This document shows positions 10,445-20,454 of a DNA stretch of 64,000 bases, one piece after another. The position numbers and the translations under genes are program-made. Below the pieces are notes generated by a model that was not told the origin of the DNA, ran no database searches, and saw only the letters and a program-made list of their open reading frames with translations. This DNA is from Euwallacea fornicatus. Its lineage: Eukaryota; Arthropoda; Insecta; Coleoptera; Curculionidae. The DNA lies in the NCBI RefSeq assembly GCF_040115645.1, contig NC_089579.1, positions 62,001 to 126,000 on the forward strand. The letters run 5' to 3'. How positions within the stretch are numbered: position 1 is the stretch's first letter; each line of letters begins with the position of its first letter.

Positions 10445-12718
10445 CAGTAAAATCTCCCTTGACGGACACCTCCGATAAGCGGACCTCTCTAATAACCGGA
10501 CAGTTTTCTGGGGACCAACTCTTTCCCATAAGATATTCTAATAAATATTTCTCTATTAAGCGGACTGTCTATTAAACGGACACGGACATTGAATCTAACT
10601 CCATTTTTACATTTTTTCTCTCATAAACGGACATTTATTTAGCCCGCGACCAGGAAATAATTTTCGAATGAACGTTGCCGTTCCTTTTAATATATTTAAC
10701 GAATGGCAACGTTTTGCCTGGCCGCACGTCTTTCGTAGAGGAATTACCGGACTCCCGAAAGGCATATTATGTATGTATAACCATGCCACTATTTTTGTCT
10801 ACTACATTTGTATTTAACGCAACGTTCGGAGTAGTCGTAGTAGTAGTAGTATTTCTCCTTGTGTGTTTTTAGTGTTTATATGTTAATAATGGCTCCAACA
10901 AAACGTCTGTTAACTTTAAAAGAAAAGCTGCAAGTAGTGGAAGTTTACGATAGAGAAAAACTTAGTGTACGTAACTTAGCGGCCCGATTTAATATAGGAA
11001 AAACCCAGGCAAGTGAAATAATTAAGAAGAGAGAACAACTATTAAACAGTTGTGTTACATCATTTAACTCGGAGCAGAAGAGATCATTCTTCAAAACTAA
11101 GGGATTTAACATCGACAAACTAACTTATGAATGGTTTGTTAAAGCCCGGAATAAAAATTTTCCTATATCAGGGCCTATAATTCGATCAAAGGCGAAAGAA
11201 CTTGCAGAAAAAATGGGGTACCAGGATTTTCGCGCTTCTTCTGGATGGCTTGAAAAATTTCGGATTCGACACAACATTACGTTTCGTTCAATTTCAGGAG
11301 AGGCTGCTACTGTCAATACGGAGCACGTCGCCATTTTCAAGAACAATATTTCGGTGTTACTGAAACACTACGAGCCAAGAAATATCTATAATGGTGACGA
11401 GACTGGCCTTTTCTTTCGTGCCTTACCCGAAAAAACATTCGCTTTAAAAGGTGAAAAATGTGCGGGTGGAAAAATGGCCAAAGAACGCCTCACTATTTTA
11501 CACTGTACAAATATGGCAGGTGAGAAGGAAAAGCTTTTAGTTATCGGAAAATCAGCAAGGCCTCGTTGTTTCAAGAAGTTGGACCTACGTACTTTACCTG
11601 TCACGTGGTATTCAAATAACAAATCTTGGATGACAAGTAATATCATGACAGAATGGCTACAAGTGTTTGATCACAAAATGGCCAGGGAAAAACGGAAGAT
11701 TTTATTATTTATGGACAATGCCGCTTCTCACCCAAGAGACCTCAATCTGCAGAATATCAAAATAATTTTCTTACCACCAAATACGACAGCTTTGTGTCAA
11801 CCATTGGATCAGGGAATAATAAAGAATTTTAAAATATGTTACCGCTCAATTATATTAAGACACATTTTAATAAAAATGGACAGTGTTAACAACGCTAATG
11901 AGTTAGCCAAATGTATAAATGTACTGGAGGCGGTGTTTTTCATTCATTCAGCTTGGAAACAAGTATCTTCTACGACCATAAAGAATTGCTTTACTAAAGC
12001 TGGGTTTAGATATGAAGTTACACCAATATCAGGTGAGGGTTGGGACCCAGATGACGAAGTCCCGTTATCAAAACTTGCGGAGGTGTGCAAAATGATGAGA
12101 CATGCTGGACATGAACAAACTGATACAGATGCTTTTATTAATGTTGATAACGCTGTTCAAGTTGAAGATCAAGAAATGGAAGTTTCAATTTCTAATGAAA
12201 ACACGGAAGAGATAGACTCTGAAGATGAATCGGATACGATGATATACAACAATAATATGAGCGATAGTAAAATCCATTCTTACAGTGACGCGTTTAATAA
12301 TGTAAATAAATTAAAAGAGTTTTCTTTGAAGAACAGTGATTTGAGAGGATTCGAAATGTTAAGTAAGTTAGAGATACATTTTGAAGAGGATTTTATGAAG
12401 AAAAAGACCCGTCAAACTTCAATTACTGAGTATTTTACTTCTAAACTTTAGTTACCTAAATATGTATGTATATATGTAGTACATACATGTACATACATAT
12501 ACGTACTTGTTAATTTCTCATTTTAAAATATTTCTTTTTTTGTGGCTGATTAGTTAAGATTATTCTTATTTTACTCTCTTAATTGAATAAAATATTTATT
12601 TAATAAATAAGTTTTAAAAAACCCATCTATATTTTCACATTTTCTAATAAGCGGACACCTCCTATAAGCGGACAAATAGAAGACGACCACCGGTGTCCGC
12701 TTATGGGAGATTTCACTG
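10445..12718 (+). mobile_element. Tigger-B (pogo-type) DNA transposon nested in gag
   Basis: A 2274-bp element flanked by TA (10443-10444 and 12719-12720). The ends are inverted repeats: CAGTAAAATCTCCC on the left and the complement of GGGAGATTTCACTG on the right. Both subterminal regions carry repeated TAAGCGGAC-like words (about 10480, 10494, 10557, 10572 and 10622; 12648, 12664 and, inverted, 12692), plausible transposase binding sites. It encodes one open transposase and looks complete and young. Insertion interrupts the gag frame of the LTR element. Confidence 0.93.
10889..12451 (+). CDS. Tigger/pogo transposase (DDE_1), apparently intact
   Basis: A single open frame of 520 codons from the ATG at 10889 (an earlier in-frame ATG at 10859 would add ten residues). 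Residues 1-55 form a CENP-B-like helix-turn-helix (LTLKEKLQVVEVYD, LAARFNIGKTQASEI). Residues about 85-150 form the second CENP-B domain (SKAKELAEKMG, SSGWLEKFRIRHNI). The DDE_1 core follows: GDETGLFFRALPEKT (first Asp), LLFMDNAASHP (second Asp) and PPNTTALCQPLDQGII (third Asp). The C-terminus is acidic and ends in QTSITEYFTSKL, a PIP-box-like tail (Q..I..YF) often seen in Tigger proteins. Function: cut-and-paste transposition at TA sites. It lies on the same strand as the host retrotransposon, with its own leader at 10445-10888. Confidence 0.93.
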   Translation: MAPTKRLLTLKEKLQVVEVYDREKLSVRNLAARFNIGKTQASEIIKKREQLLNSCVTSFNSEQKRSFFKTKGFNIDKLTYEWFVKARNKNFPISGPIIRSKAKELAEKMGYQDFRASSGWLEKFRIRHNITFRSISGEAATVNTEHVAIFKNNISVLLKHYEPRNIYNGDETGLFFRALPEKTFALKGEKCAGGKMAKERLTILHCTNMAGEKEKLLVIGKSARPRCFKKLDLRTLPVTWYSNNKSWMTSNIMTEWLQVFDHKMAREKRKILLFMDNAASHPRDLNLQNIKIIFLPPNTTALCQPLDQGIIKNFKICYRSIILRHILIKMDSVNNANELAKCINVLEAVFFIHSAWKQVSSTTIKNCFTKAGFRYEVTPISGEGWDPDDEVPLSKLAEVCKMMRHAGHEQTDTDAFINVDNAVQVEDQEMEVSISNENTEEIDSEDESDTMIYNNNMSDSKIHSYSDAFNNVNKLKEFSLKNSDLRGFEMLSKLEIHFEEDFMKKKTRQTSITEYFTSKL

Positions 12719-13679
12719 TACACACATATTCGAATCAATCCAGGATAAGTTAGTAGGGAATCGTACGGAAATAAAGGATTGGATAACATTGAAAAATTGC
12801 TTAATTCAGTGTTTTTCTGATAGAAGAGACCTAGATAATTTAGTGCAAGAATTAACTAGGACTAGGCCTGAAAAAGGTGAACATCTTTTAAATTTTGGGA
12901 ATAGAGTACAATTAATTTTAAGCAATGTTATCCAACGTATCGGGAACGATAATACCATTAACATAACACAAAAACAGTGGGATATCAGACATCATGAAAA
13001 AACAGCATTGGATACTTTTATTGCAGGATGTACAGGAATTTTGAAAAATAATATGCATCTAAAAAGACCTGATAGTTTAGAGGATGCAATGGCTTATGCC
13101 AATGAATTCAATAATTTCCAATCATTGTACGGTCGTTTAGAAGATAGACCGGCGAGACAAAATTTTTATCAAGAAATGACCACCCGAAATTATAATTCGC
13201 AACGATCAAATCCATTTTTTCAAAATCAAAATCAAAGTAATTCGTTTCCCTGTCCAAGAACAGATTTACCACCAAGACGATACCCTACGAATAGACAAGT
13301 TTTTGGAAATCAAAAACCTTTAAACGTATTTAGACCTGGTCAAATAAGGTCAGACCAGTTACCAAAACCAACCCCAATGTCAACTACATCAAAAAACCCC
13401 ACGATTCGAACTAATTATTCAAATTTTAGGAATAATTCAGGAAATTTTGGAAATCCTAATTATTTCCAAAGAAATAATGCTAATAATGTGATCAGTGAGG
13501 AATTATTTGCTCAAGACTATTTAGATCAAGGAAACCAGTTAGATAGTTACAATCAAGAAACTAATTACAACCCTGAAATCACGGTAGAACCACAAAATAC
13601 TGTACTAGAAATTGATAATGTAGAGGAAAAAATGAAAGGAAATTTTCAAAATGTTTTCAAACAGCAAATGCACCGATGA
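12719..13679 (+). pseudogene. gag: gag, 3' part
   Basis: Continuation of the gag frame after Tigger-B, about 320 codons, running to a TGA at 13677-13679. The first part is helical and capsid-like (LIQCFSDRRDLDNLVQEL, GEHLLNFGNRVQLIL, CTGILKNNMHL). The last 170 residues are strongly enriched in Asn, Gln, Pro and Arg (NFRNNSGNFGNPNYF), the nucleic-acid-binding tail, without a zinc knuckle. The stop overlaps the pol start in ATGA, so pol lies in the -1 frame relative to gag; translation could be by frameshift, as in gypsy, or by re-initiation. It is non-functional only because of the upstream Tigger. Confidence 0.8.
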
Positions 13680-16600
13680 CAGAAGTTAATATTTCACTGA
13701 AAGGTGCCCTACCTTATATAGAAATTAAGTCGTTTAAAATAAAACTTTTAATAGATACGGGTAGTAGTCGCTCAGTAATTAAACCAACATTTGTCAAAGA
13801 ATATTTTCCGAACAACATTTGGGAATCAGAAAATATTGTTAAAACGGCTTTGGGTAGTCAGAATACAAAATATTGCGCAAACATTCCAATTCTAAAAGAC
13901 TTCAATATTAATGATGGTATCGAATTTATATTATTTGATTTTCACAATTATTTTGACGGAATCTTGGGATTGACAGATTTATTGAATCTAAATTTGAATA
14001 TAGATTTAGTGAATAGAATTCTAGTAAATACCAAAGTTAAAATTCCTTTCAAAATTAGGCATCAATTAGATGAATTCTATCATTTTTCTTTAAAACCACG
14101 TGAAAAGACTGTCAAGAGAATTCCGGTAACGATATTTAAGGGCGATATCTTAATAGATCCTGTTGACCTGGACGGAATGATGATTTCACAAGGCGTAAGT
14201 ACTTCCAAAAATGGATACGCCCTCGTAGAAATTCAGAACTATTCGGAGGAAACCATTGACGTTACAATGGAAGAACGCTTTCCAGTAAAACCGTTTGAAG
14301 AAGAAACTTACAACATATGTGACTTGAGAAAATTGGAAAGTAATGTGTTATTTTTAAACAATATAAATTGTGAAGATATAAATGATATACAAAAATTAAT
14401 CAGAACAGATCACATGAATAAGGAGGAAAGAAATGAAATTATAAAATTATGTAAACAGTACTCTGACATATTTCTCAAACCCGGTGATAAACTAACATTT
14501 ACGTCAAAAACTAAACATGAGATAAAAACAATAGATGAAATTCCTGTACACACTAGGTCATATAAATACCCATTTATTCATAAGGAGGAGGTTCAACGTC
14601 AAATTAAAGAAATGCTGGAAAATGAAATCATTCGACCATCCTCAAGTCCTTGGAGTTCACCAATATGGATTGTGCCGAAGAAGATAGATGCAACAAAGAA
14701 ACAAAAGTGGCGGATCGTAGTAGATTATCGAAAAATCAATGAGAAAACTATAGATTCACGATGGCCCATTCCAAATATTAGTGATATATTAGATAAGCTA
14801 GGACGTGCACAATACTTTTCGACTCTGGATCTTGCTAGTGGGTTCCATCAGATAGAAATGGCCCAAAATTCAATTGAAAAAACAGCCTTTACAGTAGAAA
14901 ATGGTCACTATGAGTATCTCAGAATGCCTTTCGGATTAAAAAATGCCCCTAGCACGTTTCAAAGAGTTATGGATGAAGTTTTAAAAGATGTACAAAATAA
15001 AATATGTATGGTTTACATGGACGATATTATTATATTTAGCACTGGCCTCCAGGAACATATTCAAAATTTAAAACTGGTATTTTCCAAATTACGTCAAGCA
15101 GGCTTTAAGATACAATTAGATAAAAGTGAATTCCTTCGTAAAGAAGTAGAATTTCTGGGACACGTAGTAACACCATCGGGAATAAAACCAAACCCGAAGA
15201 AAATTGAAGCAGTTCAAAATTTTCCTTTACCAACAACCGTTAAAGAAATAAAATCTTTTCTAGGATTAGTTGGTTATTATCGTAAATTTATTAAAGATTT
15301 AGCTAAAATAACCAAACCAATGACAAAATGTTTAAAGAAAAACGAAAAAATTGTTCACACTAAAGAATTTCTTGATAGTTTTCAAACTTGTAAAAATATT
15401 TTAACTTCTGAACCAGTATTAGCGTATCCGGATTTTTCTAAACCATTCGAACTCAATACAGATGCATCAAACTTTGCTATAGGTGCTATTTTATCTCAAA
15501 ATGGACATCCGATCGGTTATGCATCTAGAACATTGAACCCAGCCGAAACAAATTATTCCACAATAGAGAAAGAATTACTCGCAGTTGTATGGGGATGTAA
15601 ATATTATCGTCCATACCTATTTGGAACAAAATTCACAATCTTTACAGATCATAAACCACTTGAATGGGTTTATTCCTTAAAAGAACCAAATAGCCGTTTA
15701 GTGAGATGGAGACTCAAACTGGAAGAATTTGATTATACAATTAAATACAAAAAAGGAAACTCTAATACAGCAGCGGATGCACTGTCAAGAAATCCAAAAG
15801 AAGATTTAAATGCTTTAGAAACTGCTTCAATAGTTAACAATCCAGGCGATTGTGATGAAGAAATTTTAGAATTCTGCAAAAACATAGAAAGGTACCCACA
15901 ATTAGATGAACAAACGGTTAAAGAAATATTAGAAAATATAGAACCACCAAAAATTAATGTTATATCTGATATACAAATCAAACCACCCGATAATAAGTGC
16001 GGAAATAAAGAAATATCGAAATTAAAGGAAATTCCAAAAGAAACCAATGAGAATACTGACGATGATTTAGAAACAGTGCATACCTCATTAGAGAATCCCA
16101 TTTTTAATCTACCAATCACAGAGAGAGTATTTAATGGATATAAAAATCAAATTCTTGTAATAATGGGAGATATTCCAGCGGTAAGGTGTCAAAAGGAACA
16201 GATTTTTGACAATACAAGGTTTAATGTCATATTGCCAAGAAATAATTTAGTTCCTGGGATTATTCAGTTCGTGAAAGAATATGTCAGTCCTAAACGTTCT
16301 TATGCATTTTTGTTTCGAGAACCACAATTGGGAGAAATTTTTACTGTTACGATGCAAAATATTTTCGTAAACACTTCATTTAAATTTGTCCAATGTACAA
16401 AAATGCGCGAGGATGTTTTAACAAAGGAAGATCAAGTACAAAAATTAGATCTGCATCATAACACGAAAACTTGTCATAGGGGGATAACAGAGATGGAAAC
16501 TGCGTTACAAAAAAAATATTATTGGCCAAAAATGGATTCGGATATTGAAGAATATGTTAATAACTGTGAGATATGTCAAAGAAATAAATATGACCGGAAC

Positions 16601-17494
16601 CCACCAATCATTAAGTTTAACTTAACGCCAACAACTTCCAAACCTTTTGAGCATATTCATATAGACACATTTAGGATAGAAAATAAATCATTTTTAACAA
16701 TCATAGATACATTTTCCAGATACGGCCAAGCCTATTTGTTAGATAGTATAACGGGTATATCTATTTCTGAAAATTTGTTCAACTTTATTACACATCATGG
16801 ACTTCCCCTAAAAATCACTTGTGATCGAGGATCAGAGTTTAAAAATGCTGACTTAGAAGATTTTTGTAAACTATATAAAATAGACTTGCATTTTACCACG
16901 TCCAAGAATAGTAATTCCAATTCTCCTGTCGAAAGGTTTCATTCAACAATAATTGAACATTATCGTTGCCTTAAAGAAACTAATAAACATTTGAATCCCG
17001 AACAACTTATGAAGAGAGCAGTATTGGGATATAACAATTCAATCCACAGTGTTACTAAATTTACACCTTTTGAAATAATTAAAGGGCATATAAATAATTC
17101 GGATTCATTAGACATGAATGATCACGTAATTATATCACATTACGTTCAGGAACATAAAAAAATTTGTCAAGAACTATATAGAGAAATCGCCCAGCAGAAT
17201 CACAAGATAAAAGAACAAACAATTTTAAAAAGAAATGAGAAACGAGAAGAGCCAGAACTCTACCCCTTAGATAAACCAATATACGTGAAAACGAAGAATC
17301 GTAATAAAGCCCTGCCAAAATTTAAAATTTATGATTTAAAAGATCAATCAGAAATTAAAGTAAAAACTGCAAATGCGGAATATCATAAGAATACACTTAA
17401 AAGACCTCAAAATACAACAGTCAAAATTTTTCAGGACGACTCCAAAATTTGTGCTAATAATACTGACAATCAGCCTTCAACCAGCAAGGAATGA
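13676..17494 (+). CDS. pol: pol polyprotein (protease, RT, RNase H, integrase), open
   Basis: 1272 codons without a stop. In order: aspartic protease with LLIDTGSSRSVIK (residues about 24-36); reverse transcriptase with IVPKKIDA, RIVVDYRKIN, LDLASGFHQIEM, PFGLKNAPSTFQ and the catalytic YMDDIIIF (about 447); RNase H with NTDASNFAIGAIL (about 593), YSTIEKELLAVVWG and TDHKPLEW, ending near ADALSR (about 700); integrase with an HHCC zinc finger (HHNTKTCHRG...CEICQ, about 925-966), catalytic Asp in HIDTF, Asp in CDRGSEF and Glu in SPVERFHS. All key residues expected of the family are present. It overlaps gag by four bases and env by 122 bases. Role: processing, reverse transcription and integration of the element. 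Confidence 0.95.
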   Translation: MTEVNISLKGALPYIEIKSFKIKLLIDTGSSRSVIKPTFVKEYFPNNIWESENIVKTALGSQNTKYCANIPILKDFNINDGIEFILFDFHNYFDGILGLTDLLNLNLNIDLVNRILVNTKVKIPFKIRHQLDEFYHFSLKPREKTVKRIPVTIFKGDILIDPVDLDGMMISQGVSTSKNGYALVEIQNYSEETIDVTMEERFPVKPFEEETYNICDLRKLESNVLFLNNINCEDINDIQKLIRTDHMNKEERNEIIKLCKQYSDIFLKPGDKLTFTSKTKHEIKTIDEIPVHTRSYKYPFIHKEEVQRQIKEMLENEIIRPSSSPWSSPIWIVPKKIDATKKQKWRIVVDYRKINEKTIDSRWPIPNISDILDKLGRAQYFSTLDLASGFHQIEMAQNSIEKTAFTVENGHYEYLRMPFGLKNAPSTFQRVMDEVLKDVQNKICMVYMDDIIIFSTGLQEHIQNLKLVFSKLRQAGFKIQLDKSEFLRKEVEFLGHVVTPSGIKPNPKKIEAVQNFPLPTTVKEIKSFLGLVGYYRKFIKDLAKITKPMTKCLKKNEKIVHTKEFLDSFQTCKNILTSEPVLAYPDFSKPFELNTDASNFAIGAILSQNGHPIGYASRTLNPAETNYSTIEKELLAVVWGCKYYRPYLFGTKFTIFTDHKPLEWVYSLKEPNSRLVRWRLKLEEFDYTIKYKKGNSNTAADALSRNPKEDLNALETASIVNNPGDCDEEILEFCKNIERYPQLDEQTVKEILENIEPPKINVISDIQIKPPDNKCGNKEISKLKEIPKETNENTDDDLETVHTSLENPIFNLPITERVFNGYKNQILVIMGDIPAVRCQKEQIFDNTRFNVILPRNNLVPGIIQFVKEYVSPKRSYAFLFREPQLGEIFTVTMQNIFVNTSFKFVQCTKMREDVLTKEDQVQKLDLHHNTKTCHRGITEMETALQKKYYWPKMDSDIEEYVNNCEICQRNKYDRNPPIIKFNLTPTTSKPFEHIHIDTFRIENKSFLTIIDTFSRYGQAYLLDSITGISISENLFNFITHHGLPLKITCDRGSEFKNADLEDFCKLYKIDLHFTTSKNSNSNSPVERFHSTIIEHYRCLKETNKHLNPEQLMKRAVLGYNNSIHSVTKFTPFEIIKGHINNSDSLDMNDHVIISHYVQEHKKICQELYREIAQQNHKIKEQTILKRNEKREEPELYPLDKPIYVKTKNRNKALPKFKIYDLKDQSEIKVKTANAEYHKNTLKRPQNTTVKIFQDDSKICANNTDNQPSTSKE

Positions 17495-18073
17495 AGAAGC
17501 AAAATTTATTTCAGTTCCAAATCCTTTGTTACCAATTAAATTAGGATCAGCAAGAATAATCTATACGAAACATACATTTCTGTATTATGTAGAAATGGAG
17601 TCCTTACTTTCGCAATTAATTAATATTAAGAAATCATATGATTCAATTAGGAACTGTATAACTAAAGATAATATATCGAATCCGATATCTTATCATGGAT
17701 TGATTGGAAATTTGCTTCCTAGAACAGAATTTTTTATAAACACAATTGAAAAGAAAATATTCAACCTTTATCCAAATTCAAATCTTCAAAGAAAACGAGG
17801 TTTAATAAACGTAATTGGTCACTTTAATAAATGGATATTCGGAAATTTGGACTCTGACGATGGAAAACAATATGATAAGGCGATTAGAAATTTGGAAACG
17901 AATCAAATAAGGTTCGAAAAAACTATAAATGGACAAATAACAATATCTCAGAAAATTGTAAATTTTCTTAATAAAACGATGCAAATAATTTCAGATAATC
18001 AAGAAAAACTTAAAAGAGGTATAGAATTAGTTCAAAGTACTATAGATCGAATAATTAGGAATCAAGACCTGTT
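17373..18073 (+). pseudogene. env: env, N-terminal part (interrupted)
   Basis: The frame opens at 17373 inside the pol end; in errantiviruses env is made from a spliced mRNA, so the true start may differ. A short hydrophobic segment (FVLIILTISL, about residues 27-36) could be the signal peptide. Near residue 139 a basic furin-type site (RKRG) is followed by a hydrophobic GLINVIG stretch, the pattern of the baculovirus F-like envelope proteins of errantiviruses, followed by a heptad-rich helical region. At 18073 a 240-bp foreign insert begins, and the frame reads into it until a stop at 18210. The surface glycoprotein is therefore not made whole. Confidence 0.8.
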
Positions 18074-18313
18074 TAGAATCCCAGGGGTTCTATTAGATTC
18101 GAAACTCCCGCGCCCCGGCATCAACCTGACTTACGTCGGTTCCGGCGCTGCTAGCGCCGGAAGGTGGGAGCGGAAAATAATAGAACTTCTCGAGAAAAGG
18201 GGAATACCCTAGAATATATAATAATCAAGACACGTTTTTAGCAGCTCGGTGTTAGTTCTTAAGCTGGTTTGAAAAAGAATAAATGTGCTACAAATAAAAT
18301 ACCCCGCGGGGCT
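18074..18313 (+). mobile_element. 240-bp GC-rich insert in env, probable solo LTR
   Basis: Its base composition is unlike env: CCCGCGCCCCGGC, GCGCTGCTAGCGCC and CCCCGCGGGG. It contains a TATA-like ATATATAATA (about 18214) and AATAAA signals (about 18276 and 18293) in the order expected of an LTR. It is bracketed by TGTT (18070-18073 and 18314-18317), and removing the insert with one TGTT puts the two env halves in one frame. The 4-bp duplication fits a solo LTR of another gypsy-type element, although the ends are not the usual TG...CA. Confidence 0.6.
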
Positions 18314-19419
18314 TGTTAATAGCCAAAAACCATAGAAGAATACAGTCCACTCCCCAACAAGACCAGTACCTTAGTATTCAAAATATTTTAACGCAAATTA
18401 ATTTAGATTGTCAAAGTTTAATCTCATTCTTGGACAATTTAGAAGATGCTGTTGTTTTTGCAAAACTCAATTCGATACATAATACTGTAATATCCATTTC
18501 TCAAATTAATGAACTATTAATAGAATTAAGTAACATTTATGGAGATGATAAAATACCTAAATTAAATAACTCAGTAGAGTATTATCAATTATTGGGAACG
18601 CAAGTATCTTTTGTCAAAGGAAGAATAATTTTTGCAATACATATCCCAATCCTGAAAACAGAAGTTTATAACTTTCATCGCCTATATTCCGTTATCCAAA
18701 GAAAATCCATGCTTCTCTTAAAATTCCCTTTCGTGGCACAAAGCAATGATAACCTGCAGTTTAAAAAACACATCTGCCCAGACATTGGAAGAATATTTTT
18801 CTGCAAGGAAAGTGAAAACTCTGCCGACGAGTGTGTCGTCAACTTATTGACAAACCGTCCCTTAAAAGGATGCCAAAAGACCCATGTATCGTTGCAACAA
18901 ACATTAATAGAACAAGTTGCAAACAATAAATTATTAATAATTCCTTCAATGCCGATACAAGTACTGTCAAAGTGTCCATCGGATCATTATACGGAAATCG
19001 GAGCACCTACCCTAGTTGAATTTTCAACTGATTGTGAACTCGTTATAGAAGGAAAAACATTTATTAACAAAATGCAAATAAGTCAAGGAATTGCATTTAT
19101 TCTACCAGAAGTTCAAATGGATTATGTGCCAAATGATCAATCATCTATAGTAATCAACCTCACAAGAATGGATTTTATAGAAAGCCACCATATAAAGGAC
19201 ATTATCGATCATCTACCACCCATAGAAGAAAGCCATCTAGATGAGATATCAATGTGGTCAAGTGCAACTCTTTGGACATTTATAATAATCTCAATAATAA
19301 TTAGTATTCTTATAGTTAGGTATAAAAAGTTTTGTAATAAGAGAAAAACATTGGAAAAAACATATAATGAAGTAGAAAACACTAACAGTCAAACCCATTC
19401 CATTAAGTTTGCCTCTTAA
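18314..19419 (+). pseudogene. env: env, C-terminal part
   Basis: About 368 codons open to a TAA at 19417-19419. The extracellular part contains paired cysteines (HICPDIGRIFFC, ADECVVNLL, GCQKTH, LSKCPSDHY, DCELVIEGK), as in F-like fusion proteins. A strong membrane segment (LWTFIIISIIISILIV, about residues 318-338 of this part) is followed by a short basic cytoplasmic tail (RYKKFCNKRK). It is in frame with the N-terminal part across the TGTT duplication and has no start of its own, so it is inactive while the insert is present. The stop lies nine bases before the 3' LTR. Confidence 0.8.
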
Positions 19420-19428
19420 GGATGGAGG
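19417..19428 (+). promoter_or_regulatory. Polypurine tract
   Basis: TAAGGATGGAGG abuts the 3' LTR and is the expected primer for plus-strand synthesis. Confidence 0.7.
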
Positions 19429-19717
19429 AGTTATATCACAACAATTTGCTTAATAATTAAATAATAAGAAACTGCGTAGTGTTTACTACCATCTAGAATT
19501 TGCGATTAGAAAACGTATTACCCCTAATTGCGATTTAATATTAAGTTCATAATGTTCTGGAAGCCTTATGCATGGTCAGCATATATTTTAATATAAATAG
19601 GGAAAAACGTAGATTTAGGAATCATAATTTTTGTAACCGTATTGTTAGTTACATTTTGTGTTGTTTCCTGTAAAATAAATTTTTAAAAAATAGTTTGGCT
19701 GAACCTCAAACTTAACT
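19429..19717 (+). repeat. 3' LTR of errantivirus-like element
   Basis: 289 bases, identical by eye to 9597-9885, followed by TGCT at 19718-19721. Confidence 0.95.
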
Positions 19718-19721
19718 TGCT

Positions 19722-19935
19722 ATGGGGCATTTTCACTTTCTAACAGTAATAAAGTTTTTTCGGGGAGATTTTAAGACTTTAAGAAACACTTAACCTGAAA
19801 TTAATTTAGTATCCGGAAAGGCGTATACTATACATATAGAATTAATATAACGTTACTTCAGGGAGCAATTGTTGATAGAACCAGTTTTTAAAAAGTTTGG
19901 ATGCCATCCATGCATTTCTGGTGCTCTTATACACA
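19722..19935 (-). pseudogene. Tigger-A transposase, central part upstream of the LTR insertion
   Basis: On the minus strand from about 19935: NAWMASKLFKNWFYQQLLPEV matches the AWMTS.IF..WF...F.P block of Tigger proteins. After frame breaks, KTLLLLESENAP occupies the place of LLLLDNAPSHP, the second catalytic aspartate motif. Reading across one TGCT joins it to HP at 9592, placing the LTR insertion inside this motif. The N-terminal domains further upstream could not be recognised. Frame breaks show that Tigger-A was decaying. Confidence 0.75.
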
Positions 19936-20454
19936 GTGTGACTCATTTCAAATGAAAACACCTGTAATGTATAATGTAACTTTTGCATTTGTAACTCGAT
20001 TTCAAAAAAATGGATGAATTTGGTAATTTTGGTAATTGTTTTCCCCCTTTTTTTTTTGGGAGGTCGACTGGAAAGTAACCTGAACTACCCTGTAGAATAA
20101 TAATGTTTTCATGACTGACACGAAACTCTTAATTTAAAATTCCTATTTCATTAAAAAAAACTATCATTTTGTTTTAACTTTTGATAAAATTCGGGTATTT
20201 CCTAAAAAAGCATTAATTAAACAATTCATTTTTTCTGGAAGTGAAAAAGTTTTTTACTTCAAAAATAATTATATTTGTTTCAATTTTAAAATTTAGTAAA
20301 ATTAGTATTTTTTTAATGAATTTAAAAACATAAACAAAATAACGTTTGAATATATGTTGTTATTGCGAGAAAAATAAAAACAATTAGGAAAATAGTGCTT
20401 ATTTTCTTACTAAAATAATAAAAAACGATAGTCTTTATGACATTAAGCAGACAT
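19936..20454. other. AT-rich spacer
   Basis: No gene recognised. A mariner-type motif (ACCCTGTA) stands at about 20088 without a clear partner. It may be the decayed rest of Tigger-A or unrelated DNA. Confidence 0.4.

Larger units (their letters stand above)
9597..19717 (+). mobile_element. Errantivirus-like (gypsy-group) LTR retrotransposon with gag, pol and env, carrying two nested inserts
   Basis: A complete element of 10,121 bases: 289-bp LTRs starting AGTT and ending AACT, primer site, gag, pol, env, purine tract, second LTR, and flanking TGCT duplications. By eye the two LTRs are identical, so the insertion is recent. gag is interrupted by a Tigger transposon (10445-12718) and env by a 240-bp insert (18074-18313). 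Apart from these, the three reading frames look open. Env presence and AGTT...AACT ends point to the errantivirus branch of Ty3/gypsy, known from insects as endogenous retroviruses. The element itself sits inside an older Tigger transposase. Confidence 0.93.

Noticed and set aside
15733..16119. 128-codon minus-strand frame within pol
   Set aside because: Antisense shadow of the open pol gene.
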